A stretch of DNA of 64,000 nt from Lachnospiraceae bacterium (GTDB lineage Bacteria > Bacillota > Clostridia > Lachnospirales > Lachnospiraceae), in NCBI GenBank assembly GCA_017405805.1, contig JAFQZU010000035.1, positions 62,001 to 126,000 of the forward strand, given 5' to 3'. Numbering within the stretch: the stretch's first letter is position 1; every line of letters starts with the position of its first letter. The translations under genes and the position numbers were made by a program. Under the pieces are notes generated by a model. It saw only the letters and a list, made by a program, of their open reading frames with translations. It was not told the DNA's origin and did no database searches. This document shows, piece by piece, positions 34,234 through 42,784 of the stretch.

Positions 34234-35751
34234 TCAGCGTTTCCGCTTCTTTGTTTCTGCCAGTCTGGCTTCTATTGCGTCATTGATGATCCGAATGGTC
34301 TTCACACGCGCATAGAGCTTGTTATTTCCCTCTATAATATGCCATGGGGCGAAATCAGTAGACGTATAGCGGAACATGTCGTTCACCGCCTCCTCATACT
34401 GCGGCCATTTCTCCCTGTTGCGCCAGTCTTCTTCCGTGATCTTCCACTGTTTAGACGGCGTGTTCTGTCTGTCCGTAAATCTGCGCAGCTGCTCCTCGCT
34501 GTCGATGTGGATCCAGAATTTCAGGATCACCGCGCCCCAGTCGTACAGCTGACGCTCGAAATCATTGATCTCCCCGTAGGCCCTCTGCCAGTCCGCCGGC
34601 GCGCAGAACCCCTCGATCCGCTCCACCATGACCCTTCCGTACCAGGTGCGGTCAAAAATGGCGATATGGCCGTCCTTGGGAAGCCGCATCCAGAATCTCC
34701 ACAAAAAGTGCCGGTTTTTTTCCTCCCTGGAGGGAGACGCGATGGGAATAACCTCATACCCCCTGGGATCCAGTGCCTTGGTGACCCGCTTGATATTGCC
34801 GCCCTTTCCGGCCGCGTCCCAACCCTCATAGGCGATGATGACGGGTATTTTTTCCATGTACAGGCGGTTGTGGAGATCGGAGAGCCGCTCCTGTTCCTTC
34901 CTGAGCTCCTTTTTATAGTTCTCTTCGCTCAGGACCTTGTCGTTTAAGCTGACGTCCTTCAGAAGGGGCATTCTGACGAAATTGTACTGGCCGGGCATAA
35001 TGACCGCTCTGTGAAGGGCCGCCGCCGCGTCCGTATCCTTCTTGCGGGCCATGGCCGTCTCGATGCTCTCGGATACGATCCTAAATACCTCGTAGCGGCA
35101 GAGCCTCCTGTCCATGGCGGAGATCACGTGCCAGGGCGCCTGCGTGGTATTCGTGGCCTCGAGCATCTGCTCGCTGGCCTCATAGACGCGGTCGTATTCC
35201 TTCAGGCACCTCTCGTCTTCTTCCGTGATGCGCCAGCTGGTCGTCTTGGAGGACTTCAGTTCGTTCATCCTCTTTTTCATCTCTTTTTTGGAGATGTGCA
35301 GGAAGAACTTGATGATCAGATAGCCGTTGTCGGTCAGGCCTCTCTCGAAATTGTTGATCTCGTTCATGTGGCGGAGATTGGTCAGATCGTCCACATTGTT
35401 GAGGACCCGGAGCGTGCTGACCTCTTGGTACCAGGAGCGGTCCAGCACCGACATGCGGCCCGCCTCCGGGATCGTCTTCCAGTGCCGCCACATCACGGGC
35501 TCCCTGAGTTCTTCCGCGGAGGGCGCGAGGGTATCCCAGAGTTTAAACCATCTGGGGTCAAAGCACTGGATCAGACTGGATATGATGCTGCCTTTTCCGG
35601 CGCACTCCCATCCCTCGAACAGGATGATCACGGGCAGTCCGGCTGACTTCATGGGCGCATCCAACGAGACGAGTTTCTCCTCAAGAGGGCCGATCTTCTC
35701 CTTATACTCCTCTTTGTCCATCTTTGCTTTCAGATCCACTTTTTCCAGCAT
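34234..35751 (-). CDS. pap: Polyphosphate:AMP phosphotransferase (two-domain PPK2)
   Basis: A 505-residue protein of two tandem PPK2 domains. Domain 1 (about 20-245) has FEGWECAGKGSIISSL and MSVLDRSWYQEV; domain 2 (about 270-495) has YEGWDAAGKGGNIKRV and IAIFDRTWYGRV. Two-domain PPK2 enzymes (class II type) phosphorylate AMP to ADP with polyphosphate; in these, one domain is usually catalytic. Both Walker-like GK motifs are intact here. Confidence 0.92.
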   Translation of the reverse strand: MLEKVDLKAKMDKEEYKEKIGPLEEKLVSLDAPMKSAGLPVIILFEGWECAGKGSIISSLIQCFDPRWFKLWDTLAPSAEELREPVMWRHWKTIPEAGRMSVLDRSWYQEVSTLRVLNNVDDLTNLRHMNEINNFERGLTDNGYLIIKFFLHISKKEMKKRMNELKSSKTTSWRITEEDERCLKEYDRVYEASEQMLEATNTTQAPWHVISAMDRRLCRYEVFRIVSESIETAMARKKDTDAAAALHRAVIMPGQYNFVRMPLLKDVSLNDKVLSEENYKKELRKEQERLSDLHNRLYMEKIPVIIAYEGWDAAGKGGNIKRVTKALDPRGYEVIPIASPSREEKNRHFLWRFWMRLPKDGHIAIFDRTWYGRVMVERIEGFCAPADWQRAYGEINDFERQLYDWGAVILKFWIHIDSEEQLRRFTDRQNTPSKQWKITEEDWRNREKWPQYEEAVNDMFRYTSTDFAPWHIIEGNNKLYARVKTIRIINDAIEARLAETKKRKR

Positions 35752-35760
35752 CTGTCCCTC

Positions 35761-36744
35761 CTAACGCTTATCTTTGTCTATAAATTCAAGGAATAACACC
35801 GCAAGAACCGCAAAAATAACAATAAACAGGATCAGATGAAACCAGCAGTTCGTGACGTTGGCCGCCGTGGAGACGTAATCCGCGCTCTGGTTGTATTCTC
35901 CGGACCGCAGTACGATCTCGTCCACCATGTTGCGCTGTTCCAGATCCTTGATGGCTTGAAGGAGCGGCTTCTCCCCCTCCACCTCGATGTTGCGGAACTT
36001 GAATACCGTATTCCACAGCGTCACCATTCCCAGCTTGTTGTAGTTTCCGATGGCGCAGAGCGAATTGAGGCCCCACTTGGAGACCGTGAAGTCGGAGACC
36101 CTCGTGACCGGTCCCTTGAGCTCGAAGAAGCCGCCCGAAAACAGGAGCTGGAAGATCAGCAGGAAGGGCATGACCGTCATGGCCGTCGTGGTGTTGTTGA
36201 CCATGCAGGAAACCATCAGGGACAGGATATCCGCCGCGTAGGTGATGAGAAAGAGCGTGATCGCCAGATCAAGGATGAAAGAGTTCGTCACAAGACCTCT
36301 GGCGGGGAATGTAATGTTGGCGATCCTGCAGATCACGATGGTGATCAGGACCTGGGCGGCGCACAGGCACGCCTGGTAGATCATGTGGGCCGCGATGTAG
36401 GAGGTTATGTGAAGTCCCGCCCTGTGCTCTCTTTTGATGACGCCTCTCTCCCGGCAGACCACCTGTATGGAGTTGAAAAAACCGTTCCAGACGCAGATGC
36501 ACACAAGGGCAAAGCACCCGGTAAGGGTCCCTTCCTGGGTCACATACAGATTCTGTCCCACCACGAATGTCACGAGTCCGGCGATCAGGGCAGCCATGGG
36601 CAGCGCTTTCCAGTCATTCTGATAGATGAACATGCGGAAAAGCTTTCCCAGATAGATCAGGGTCTGCTCGAACCGGCCTCTGTAGTGGAAGCGCTTCTGC
36701 AGGTTGATCTGTTTAGTCTCTTTTCCATCCGAAGAATCGATCAT
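35761..36744 (-). CDS. ABC-2 type transporter permease
   Basis: A 327-residue membrane protein with an N-terminal cytosolic segment (about 1-45), then about six helices (AALIAGLVTFVVGQNLY, LTGCFALVCICVWNGFF, SYIAAHMIYQACLCAAQVL, ILDLAITLFLITYAADI, FLLIFQLLFSGGFFEL, and a last one near 300). It resembles the permease domain of ABCG/White-type transporters (ABC2_membrane). Four-base overlap with the ATPase gene shows they form one transporter. Confidence 0.85.
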   Translation of the reverse strand: MIDSSDGKETKQINLQKRFHYRGRFEQTLIYLGKLFRMFIYQNDWKALPMAALIAGLVTFVVGQNLYVTQEGTLTGCFALVCICVWNGFFNSIQVVCRERGVIKREHRAGLHITSYIAAHMIYQACLCAAQVLITIVICRIANITFPARGLVTNSFILDLAITLFLITYAADILSLMVSCMVNNTTTAMTVMPFLLIFQLLFSGGFFELKGPVTRVSDFTVSKWGLNSLCAIGNYNKLGMVTLWNTVFKFRNIEVEGEKPLLQAIKDLEQRNMVDEIVLRSGEYNQSADYVSTAANVTNCWFHLILFIVIFAVLAVLFLEFIDKDKR

Positions 36745-38144
36745 TTGTCTTCCTCCCGGCGGTCAGCCGGCGCGCCGGCCTCCTTTCCGCCGTCTTCCTG
36801 CCCGGCCGCTTCGGCGACCATCCGGGCGTACTTCTCGATGAATTCGTCCGCTCTTCCCTCTCCGCCTTCTTCCTTGCGGTTGACAGATCTGACAATGCTC
36901 TCCATGGTAGGCTTGCCGAAGAAGGCCCTGCCCTCCTCCGGGCTCCCGTAAAAGGCCAGTCTGCCCACGCGGTTGGCGTCTCTTGCCAGCACGATGATCT
37001 TGTCAAAGAGGTCGATGACGCGGTCCGGCGTGTGGGTGATCGCGATCACGATCTTGCCGCTGTCCGCGATGGTGCGCAGTCTCTCGAAGAGTTCTCTCGC
37101 TATGACGCCGTCCAGACCGGAATCCGGCTCGTCGAGGATGAAGAGCTCCGGATCCGTGATCAGCTCCATACCGATGGAGATCCGCTTTTTCTGTCCGCCG
37201 GATTTTTTGGAGACAAGTCCGTCCTTGCCGCCCTCCAGCCCCAGGTTCTGCATGACTTCCACCACCCTGTCGTGCCTCTGTTTCCGGTCGAACTCCGCGG
37301 GGAGGCGGAGCATGGCCGCGTCCTCCAGCGTGTTGTGGACCGTGTCGTTGAGACGCAGGAGCTCCTGCTGGGGCACCATGCCGACCTTGTATTTGAGCCT
37401 GTCGTAGTTCTTGTACAGGTCCTGTCCGTTCAGATAGATGGTCGCGTCCGCCTTTTCATAGCCGGTGATCGCGTTGATCAGTGTGGTCTTGCCCGAGCCC
37501 GAGCCGCCCAGAAGGAGCACCAGAGAGCCGTTCGGGATCGTCAGGACGATGTTGTTGAGAAGATATCGTTTCTTCAGGAATTCCTGCACGGTCCTCTTTC
37601 TGACATTGATGTACAGTCCCGAGCGGGAGGGCGCCGTCTGGGCCTCGATGCCGCCGATCTTAGCCGGCGCATAGCCCGCGACCTTGGCGTTCTCCTCGTC
37701 CTTGCCGAGGTTGACGGGATCATAGTGTGCGCCGTAGCCCCAGATGACCAGGCACAGACCGGGGGAGAAGAACCAGAGCAGCATCCAGTTCCGGGACACG
37801 CCGAACATCCGGACGACCCCGGCGCAGACGCGCATCTTATACACGATGCCCATGATCATAAGCGTAAACGAGAAAATGCTGAACAGGATGGCAAGACGGC
37901 TGTCCCCGTTAAAAATACCGAACTGCCCGTCGAATACGGACAAAAGGAAGCTGACCACCTCCAGGACACCGGCCATTCTGCCGTCCTCGTCCCTGCCGGA
38001 CAGATCGCCCAGCACAAAAAAACGCTTGCCGGGTATCAGGGCATAGTAGCCCTTCTCCCCGCACAGTTTAAACACTCTGAAAGCGCCGACTGAAAACAGC
38101 GCATACTCTATTACGTCAAAGACCAAGTTTAAACTGATAACCAT
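36741..38144 (-). CDS. ABCG-like ABC transporter ATPase with N-terminal membrane domain
   Basis: A 467-residue protein. Residues 1-130 contain three to four hydrophobic helices unlike a normal ATPase. The ATPase domain (about 170-400) has Walker A GGSGSGKTT, signature KSGGQKKRIS, Walker B LFILDEPDSGLDG and H-loop THTPD, the pattern of ABCG proteins. A charged tail follows. With the next gene it makes a split ABCG transporter. The extra N-terminal membrane domain is of unknown function. Confidence 0.85.
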   Translation of the reverse strand: MVISLNLVFDVIEYALFSVGAFRVFKLCGEKGYYALIPGKRFFVLGDLSGRDEDGRMAGVLEVVSFLLSVFDGQFGIFNGDSRLAILFSIFSFTLMIMGIVYKMRVCAGVVRMFGVSRNWMLLWFFSPGLCLVIWGYGAHYDPVNLGKDEENAKVAGYAPAKIGGIEAQTAPSRSGLYINVRKRTVQEFLKKRYLLNNIVLTIPNGSLVLLLGGSGSGKTTLINAITGYEKADATIYLNGQDLYKNYDRLKYKVGMVPQQELLRLNDTVHNTLEDAAMLRLPAEFDRKQRHDRVVEVMQNLGLEGGKDGLVSKKSGGQKKRISIGMELITDPELFILDEPDSGLDGVIARELFERLRTIADSGKIVIAITHTPDRVIDLFDKIIVLARDANRVGRLAFYGSPEEGRAFFGKPTMESIVRSVNRKEEGGEGRADEFIEKYARMVAEAAGQEDGGKEAGAPADRREEDK

Positions 38145-38171
38145 AGACCTATCCTCTTTCTGGATATTTTA

Positions 38172-39341
38172 TCATTTTTCGACTGTCTTCGCACCTTCCG
38201 CTTCCAAATCCTTCGCTTCGTCCTTTTTGTCGTTCAGACGGCTGGACAATTCCTGGTACATCCTGTCGGCCCCGCTCCGGAACAGGCTGGACAGCGTGTC
38301 GACCAGGATCTTCTGGTCCCTTTCCCCCATTCCCAGAAAGGATTTGATCAGCATGTAGCTGCCCAGAAAGTTCCTTGTGACGTCGGTCAGCTGCTCTGCG
38401 CCCGTGCGCGCGAACATATCGAAGAGGGAATCGATGAATTCCTTTTTTTTCTCCGCAGGGATCCCCTTGATCCACTTGTCCAGCACCTGCTCCACCAGGA
38501 TGCTTCCCTCCGTGCGGCCGGCGCCCCGCACCACGCGTCCGCCCATGATCTCCCAGCTGAAGGCGTCGTGCTGCATGATCCCCTTGGCGGAACTGCGGAT
38601 GATCGTGTGCGGAAACCTCGTCTCCAGGAGCAGGCCGAAGATGGACAGCTCGGGGATAAAGCTGCGGATCCGGGACAGCATCTGCTCATACTCCCTGGTC
38701 TTCGTGATCGAGTCGATAAAACCGGGGCCGTCATTGGTATAGATTTCCGTGATCCGTTCCCGCAGCGCTTCCCGGCAGAAGCAGGAGGCATATATGGCAA
38801 AATTGCCGCCCTTGGAATGGCCCCCGACCCGGATCTTCACGTCCGCCGGAAGAGAGTCCGCAACGCGGTTCAGATAATCGACGGCCTTCTTCTGGCCGGC
38901 CGTCCTCTCCATATAACTCAGGCAGAAGTCCTCCTTCCAGCCAACGAGGGATTTATCGGTCCCCCGGAAGGCCACGAACACGGTCCCGTCATCCAGATGA
39001 AAGGTCACCGCGGACATCTGCTCCCCGCTCTCCCCGGAGACCGAGTTGACGAAATGGCTCAGTTTCATCTTTCCGAAGCGTTCGGTGTCGCGCGTGGGGT
39101 TAAGCAGCATGGGCGGCATCCTGAAGGGCTCGACGTCCTTTTTGATCTCTTCCTCTGTGTGCCGGGACCAGAACCGCTCACAGACTTCATCGATCGGCAC
39201 GAGCGTGCCGTCGCCGGGTACCGAACCCTCCAGATCCGCGTAGGCAAGTTCACACAAAAGAACGTTGTCCGCCTCGCCCAGCGGGACGTCGCGGAGCGGC
39301 AGATCTCCTCTCCACTCCAGATAATCAAACAGATTTCCCAT
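38172..39341 (-). CDS. DUF2974 family lipase-like protein (Mbeg1-like)
   Basis: A 389-residue alpha/beta-hydrolase-like protein. It has VFVAFRGTDKSLVGWKEDF and the nucleophile elbow GGHSKGGN, both typical of DUF2974/Mbeg1-like and class-3-lipase-like proteins. No signal peptide is seen, so it is probably cytosolic. The C-terminal about 110 residues are helical and variable. It lies between the channel gene and the ABCG-like gene with gaps under 30 bases. Confidence 0.85.
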   Translation of the reverse strand: MGNLFDYLEWRGDLPLRDVPLGEADNVLLCELAYADLEGSVPGDGTLVPIDEVCERFWSRHTEEEIKKDVEPFRMPPMLLNPTRDTERFGKMKLSHFVNSVSGESGEQMSAVTFHLDDGTVFVAFRGTDKSLVGWKEDFCLSYMERTAGQKKAVDYLNRVADSLPADVKIRVGGHSKGGNFAIYASCFCREALRERITEIYTNDGPGFIDSITKTREYEQMLSRIRSFIPELSIFGLLLETRFPHTIIRSSAKGIMQHDAFSWEIMGGRVVRGAGRTEGSILVEQVLDKWIKGIPAEKKKEFIDSLFDMFARTGAEQLTDVTRNFLGSYMLIKSFLGMGERDQKILVDTLSSLFRSGADRMYQELSSRLNDKKDEAKDLEAEGAKTVEK

Positions 39342-39370
39342 ATCTATCCCTCACAGCAGTATTTTCAGTT

Positions 39371-40927
39371 TCAGAGTTCGCCCAGCATCTCCCAGGCATA
39401 CGAATCTTTGAGCTGGTCTTCCCGCGAGAGGTCTCTGTATGGCAGCAGCATCGGATGTCGCCTTCGCGCGTTGTCCCGGACGGGGGCATAGGCCCAGTTG
39501 TAAAGCCGGTGGAAGCGCATCCACCGCCTGTGCTCCATCTCCCTGCAGCGCTCCTTGTCCGGCTCGGACAGGCCGCAGTATACCTTATATGCTCGTTCGC
39601 ACAGCGCCGGCGTGACCTCTGTCAGCGTGCCGTCTCCCAACAGGAACCGTATTTTGACGGCCAGATGATCGGCCGCCGCAATATTGGACTGCTGCAGGAA
39701 ATCGCTCAGCGCCTCCCAGGGCACCGGCTGCGCGGCGCCGCGGCTGTAGATCTCGTGGAGCTTGACCGCCTGCTGGTTCAGCGCCTTCCGGATCACCAGC
39801 TCCTTTGTGACGATCGCCTCTCTCCCGCCAAAAGCGGTGACGCCCGGGATCTGTGCCCCGCAGTACACGTGCAGCGCCCCCTGCGGCGCGTACCAGCTTC
39901 TGAGCGCGGCCAGAACGTCCAGATTCTCCGCTTCCGTATCCGCGCACACAATGATCCTGCCGGCCTTCTCCAGCAGGTCTCTCTCCTTCATCCACCCGTC
40001 CGTATGCAGGGCGAGACGGTCCTCCCCGGGCGTCCCCGCTGTCAGATCCGCCGTGATGGCGCTGTGGAACCGGACGAAAACTTCGGTCTCTTCCTGTCTT
40101 CCGAATACATGGTAGGACACCGGCAGCGTCCGGCCGGTCACATTGATCAGGAGGGCGCGCTCCATCAGGGCCCTTCCCACGGCGCCGCACCCGATCAGGA
40201 CGATATCCGTCTCCTCATCCCGGAGCGGATGCTCCTTCCAGTAGGAGCGGGAAATGCACTCACTCCGGCTGAAAACATGGAGATTTTTGGGGGCCTCCTG
40301 CGAGCCGGCGTGCAGATCCGTCATGCAGTAGGTCGTAAGGCCCTCGCGGGCGGCTTCCAGCGCTGCTATATAATTGGAATCCTCGTCTTTTCCCATGAAA
40401 AAACAGGCAATTCCTTCCCTGTCGCCGCCTCTGAGGCGCATGACTTCCCCCATATCCGCACTGTAATAGACCGCTTCCGGAAGGATCGCCGCGGCGGATC
40501 CTTTGTCCTGCAGGAAGACGCAGAGCGCGTTCTCTTCCTGCAGCAGTTCCCCCGCAAGCGTACAGGCGTCTTCCGACGCCTCCGGGAAGACGTACCAGGT
40601 TTTCCCGCGCCCGCGCCGGATTTTCAGGCCCGGCAGGAAACGCCCGTTCAAAAGGCTCAGGATGAGGCCGATCAGGGCGGACAGGACGCCCACGCTGCAC
40701 AGGGCCAGTACGGTTCCCAGGACTTTGCCCGCCGGCGTCACGGGATAGAGATCCCCGTAACCCACCGTCGTCAGCGTGATGACGGAATACCAGAGCGCGT
40801 CCCCAAACGACCGGATCCCCGAATCCGGCGATCCGCTCTCCGCGAGGACAAGCGCCAGGAGGACCAGCAGGTAGGCTGCGACCGCAGCGGCCAGGATCCG
40901 CGTTTTTTTCTTAGCCGACATGTTCAT
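39371..40927 (-). CDS. Two-helix K+ channel with Rossmann domains and RyR-like C-terminus
   Basis: A 518-residue protein. TM1 (about 11-29), pore loop with selectivity filter TVGYGD (54-59), TM2 (about 68-93). Then come two nucleotide-binding-like Rossmann segments (about 108-220 and 235-360, DIVLIGCGAVGRALMER) as in TrkA-N/RCK gates. The C-terminus (about 460-510) has EHRRWMRFHRLYNWAY.. HPMLLPYRDLS, matching the RyR domain. Such domains are thought to sense nucleotides or ligands. It overlaps its companion gene by 17 bases, suggesting a complex. Confidence 0.85.
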   Translation of the reverse strand: MNMSAKKKTRILAAAVAAYLLVLLALVLAESGSPDSGIRSFGDALWYSVITLTTVGYGDLYPVTPAGKVLGTVLALCSVGVLSALIGLILSLLNGRFLPGLKIRRGRGKTWYVFPEASEDACTLAGELLQEENALCVFLQDKGSAAAILPEAVYYSADMGEVMRLRGGDREGIACFFMGKDEDSNYIAALEAAREGLTTYCMTDLHAGSQEAPKNLHVFSRSECISRSYWKEHPLRDEETDIVLIGCGAVGRALMERALLINVTGRTLPVSYHVFGRQEETEVFVRFHSAITADLTAGTPGEDRLALHTDGWMKERDLLEKAGRIIVCADTEAENLDVLAALRSWYAPQGALHVYCGAQIPGVTAFGGREAIVTKELVIRKALNQQAVKLHEIYSRGAAQPVPWEALSDFLQQSNIAAADHLAVKIRFLLGDGTLTEVTPALCERAYKVYCGLSEPDKERCREMEHRRWMRFHRLYNWAYAPVRDNARRRHPMLLPYRDLSREDQLKDSYAWEMLGEL

Positions 40928-42776
40928 TGCACCTCAATACCGAAGGCAGGGCCATAACGTTGTTTATATCGATCTGTCTGTAATCGACCTCCCGGCCCGT
41001 CGCCTCCTTCTCGAGGCGGGAGAGATCGCCCAGCTCCTCCCAGGGGATCAGGCAGGCGTGCAGCCTTCTCTCCCGGTCCTTCGTGATCCGGATATCGCAG
41101 GGCTCTCCCTTATCCAGCCGCTCACGGTAGATCCTGCCCCGCTCTTTCACCTGCTCCCTGGTCATGGCCGCATAGCCCGAGGCGAAGTGGAAAGCGCACC
41201 ATCTCCGGTGCTCCGTCTCGCCAAGGACCTCTCTCTGCGCCGCGGAAAGATCCCACTCCTCATTGGAGGCGGGAACCTTCTCTCTCCCGGCTGCCCGCAG
41301 ATAGGCGGGCATAAAGTCAGCCGATGCCCTGGAGGACATTTTGCTGAAGGCGTCGCAGGCCACCCACTTGTCCCAGTCGGACTTGTCGGACCGGTCGTAG
41401 ACCGCATTGAGGCGGATGGCTTCCCTGTCCGCGTCCTCCGCCGAGAGGATCTCGCGGCTGAAGATCTCTTTTTTCAGGATGGGGCTGCCCACCGACTCCT
41501 GATACCGGACCCCCGACCTGCTGCACTGCACCACACAGATCTGCTGGGCGCGGCGGCGCTCCAGAAACAGCATGAGATTGTCCGAGATCTCCCGGTTCAT
41601 GTTGTCGTTTCCAGTACAGACCGCGATCAGCTTCAGGGTAGACAGTCTCCCCGCGATGTAGTCGTAGAACTCCCGGCTGCGGCCGTCCGCGTTATACCCG
41701 CGGATATCATACTGCTTCATCAGCTCGGGGCAGTCCGTCAGGAGATATCCCGATTCCCTGGTGTAGTCGGCGGAGAAGACCGCCGCGTGAAATGTGCTCC
41801 CGGCAAACTGCCCGTTCATGACCAGGGACCGCAGCGCCTCCTGCCCAAAGCGCCCGAAGCCCACGACTGCGCAGTCGTAATCCTGCAGCGCTCTTCCGCT
41901 CTCGTCGAAGCGGATCTGCTCCCAGGGGGGGCACATCCGGATCATGGCGCGGGCCGCGGCAGCCGCGGGGTCGAACACATTTACATAACCGTATCCGTAG
42001 CGGTCCTCCGACACCTGCAGCATCGGCGTGATGATGTCGTCCGCGCCGGGCAGCGTGATCCTCGTATCCTGCGGGGGCACATTCGCGTCCTCCAGCGCGC
42101 CGCACAGTTTCTGCGCAAAAAACAGGTTTCGGTCGGTCTCCGTTTCCAGCGCGTAGACCGTGACCTTTCTGCCGTGAAGATGGAGGAGCCTGCGGGCGTT
42201 TCCGGCGGCGGAGACCGCGTCCGTGCCGGTCAGCACGGACATGCCCTGATTGTTGATGTCCCGGACAACTTCCTGCGACGCGTCCGCGGCGATAAAGACC
42301 ACTGAGTTTCCCGACTCCTGCAGGCGCTCCCTGCCCACCTTCAGGCAGTTCTCGTTTATGCCGTAGATGATGGTGAGATCTCCCCGCATGGACAGGATGA
42401 GACGCAGGTGCCGCACTGCCTCCGCACCGATGGTGATCATCGCGGCGCTGGCCATGGAATAAAAGGCCATCAGGTGCATCAGCCAGAACAGCAATTCTCC
42501 CGCCTGCGAGCTGACCGGTGCGGTCCCCGCGATGGCGGACAGGTCATTTTTGCCCAGGAACATCCCCACTACGGAAAAAGGAGTCCGGATTACCGCCAGC
42601 CCCATACTGTGAAGGGATTGGGAATAGCCCCATCCGTAAATGATCAGGCCTCCGATGACGGATACAACCATCAAAAAAGTGGTCAGCCTGGCGGAATAGG
42701 CAGGCGTCAGGGCCAGATTTACGACCAGGGCCATAAATACCGCACCCGATATAAGTATGATCAGCAGTGATGACAT
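40911..42776 (-). CDS. Membrane protein with tandem Rossmann domains and RyR-like C-terminus
   Basis: A 621-residue companion of the K+ channel. The N-terminus has three to four helices (about 3-25, 30-52, 90-118) without a TVGYG filter. Two Rossmann-like domains follow (DLTIIYGINENCLKVGRERL about 133; DYCAVVGFGRFGQEALRSL about 308). Near the C-terminus GETEHRRWCAFHFASGY and LHACLIPWEELGDL form an RyR-like domain. It may be a non-conducting or regulatory partner, or sense a ligand for the channel (inference). Confidence 0.8.
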   Translation of the reverse strand: MSSLLIILISGAVFMALVVNLALTPAYSARLTTFLMVVSVIGGLIIYGWGYSQSLHSMGLAVIRTPFSVVGMFLGKNDLSAIAGTAPVSSQAGELLFWLMHLMAFYSMASAAMITIGAEAVRHLRLILSMRGDLTIIYGINENCLKVGRERLQESGNSVVFIAADASQEVVRDINNQGMSVLTGTDAVSAAGNARRLLHLHGRKVTVYALETETDRNLFFAQKLCGALEDANVPPQDTRITLPGADDIITPMLQVSEDRYGYGYVNVFDPAAAAARAMIRMCPPWEQIRFDESGRALQDYDCAVVGFGRFGQEALRSLVMNGQFAGSTFHAAVFSADYTRESGYLLTDCPELMKQYDIRGYNADGRSREFYDYIAGRLSTLKLIAVCTGNDNMNREISDNLMLFLERRRAQQICVVQCSRSGVRYQESVGSPILKKEIFSREILSAEDADREAIRLNAVYDRSDKSDWDKWVACDAFSKMSSRASADFMPAYLRAAGREKVPASNEEWDLSAAQREVLGETEHRRWCAFHFASGYAAMTREQVKERGRIYRERLDKGEPCDIRITKDRERRLHACLIPWEELGDLSRLEKEATGREVDYRQIDINNVMALPSVLRCNEHVG

Positions 42777-42784
42777 ATCTCTCC

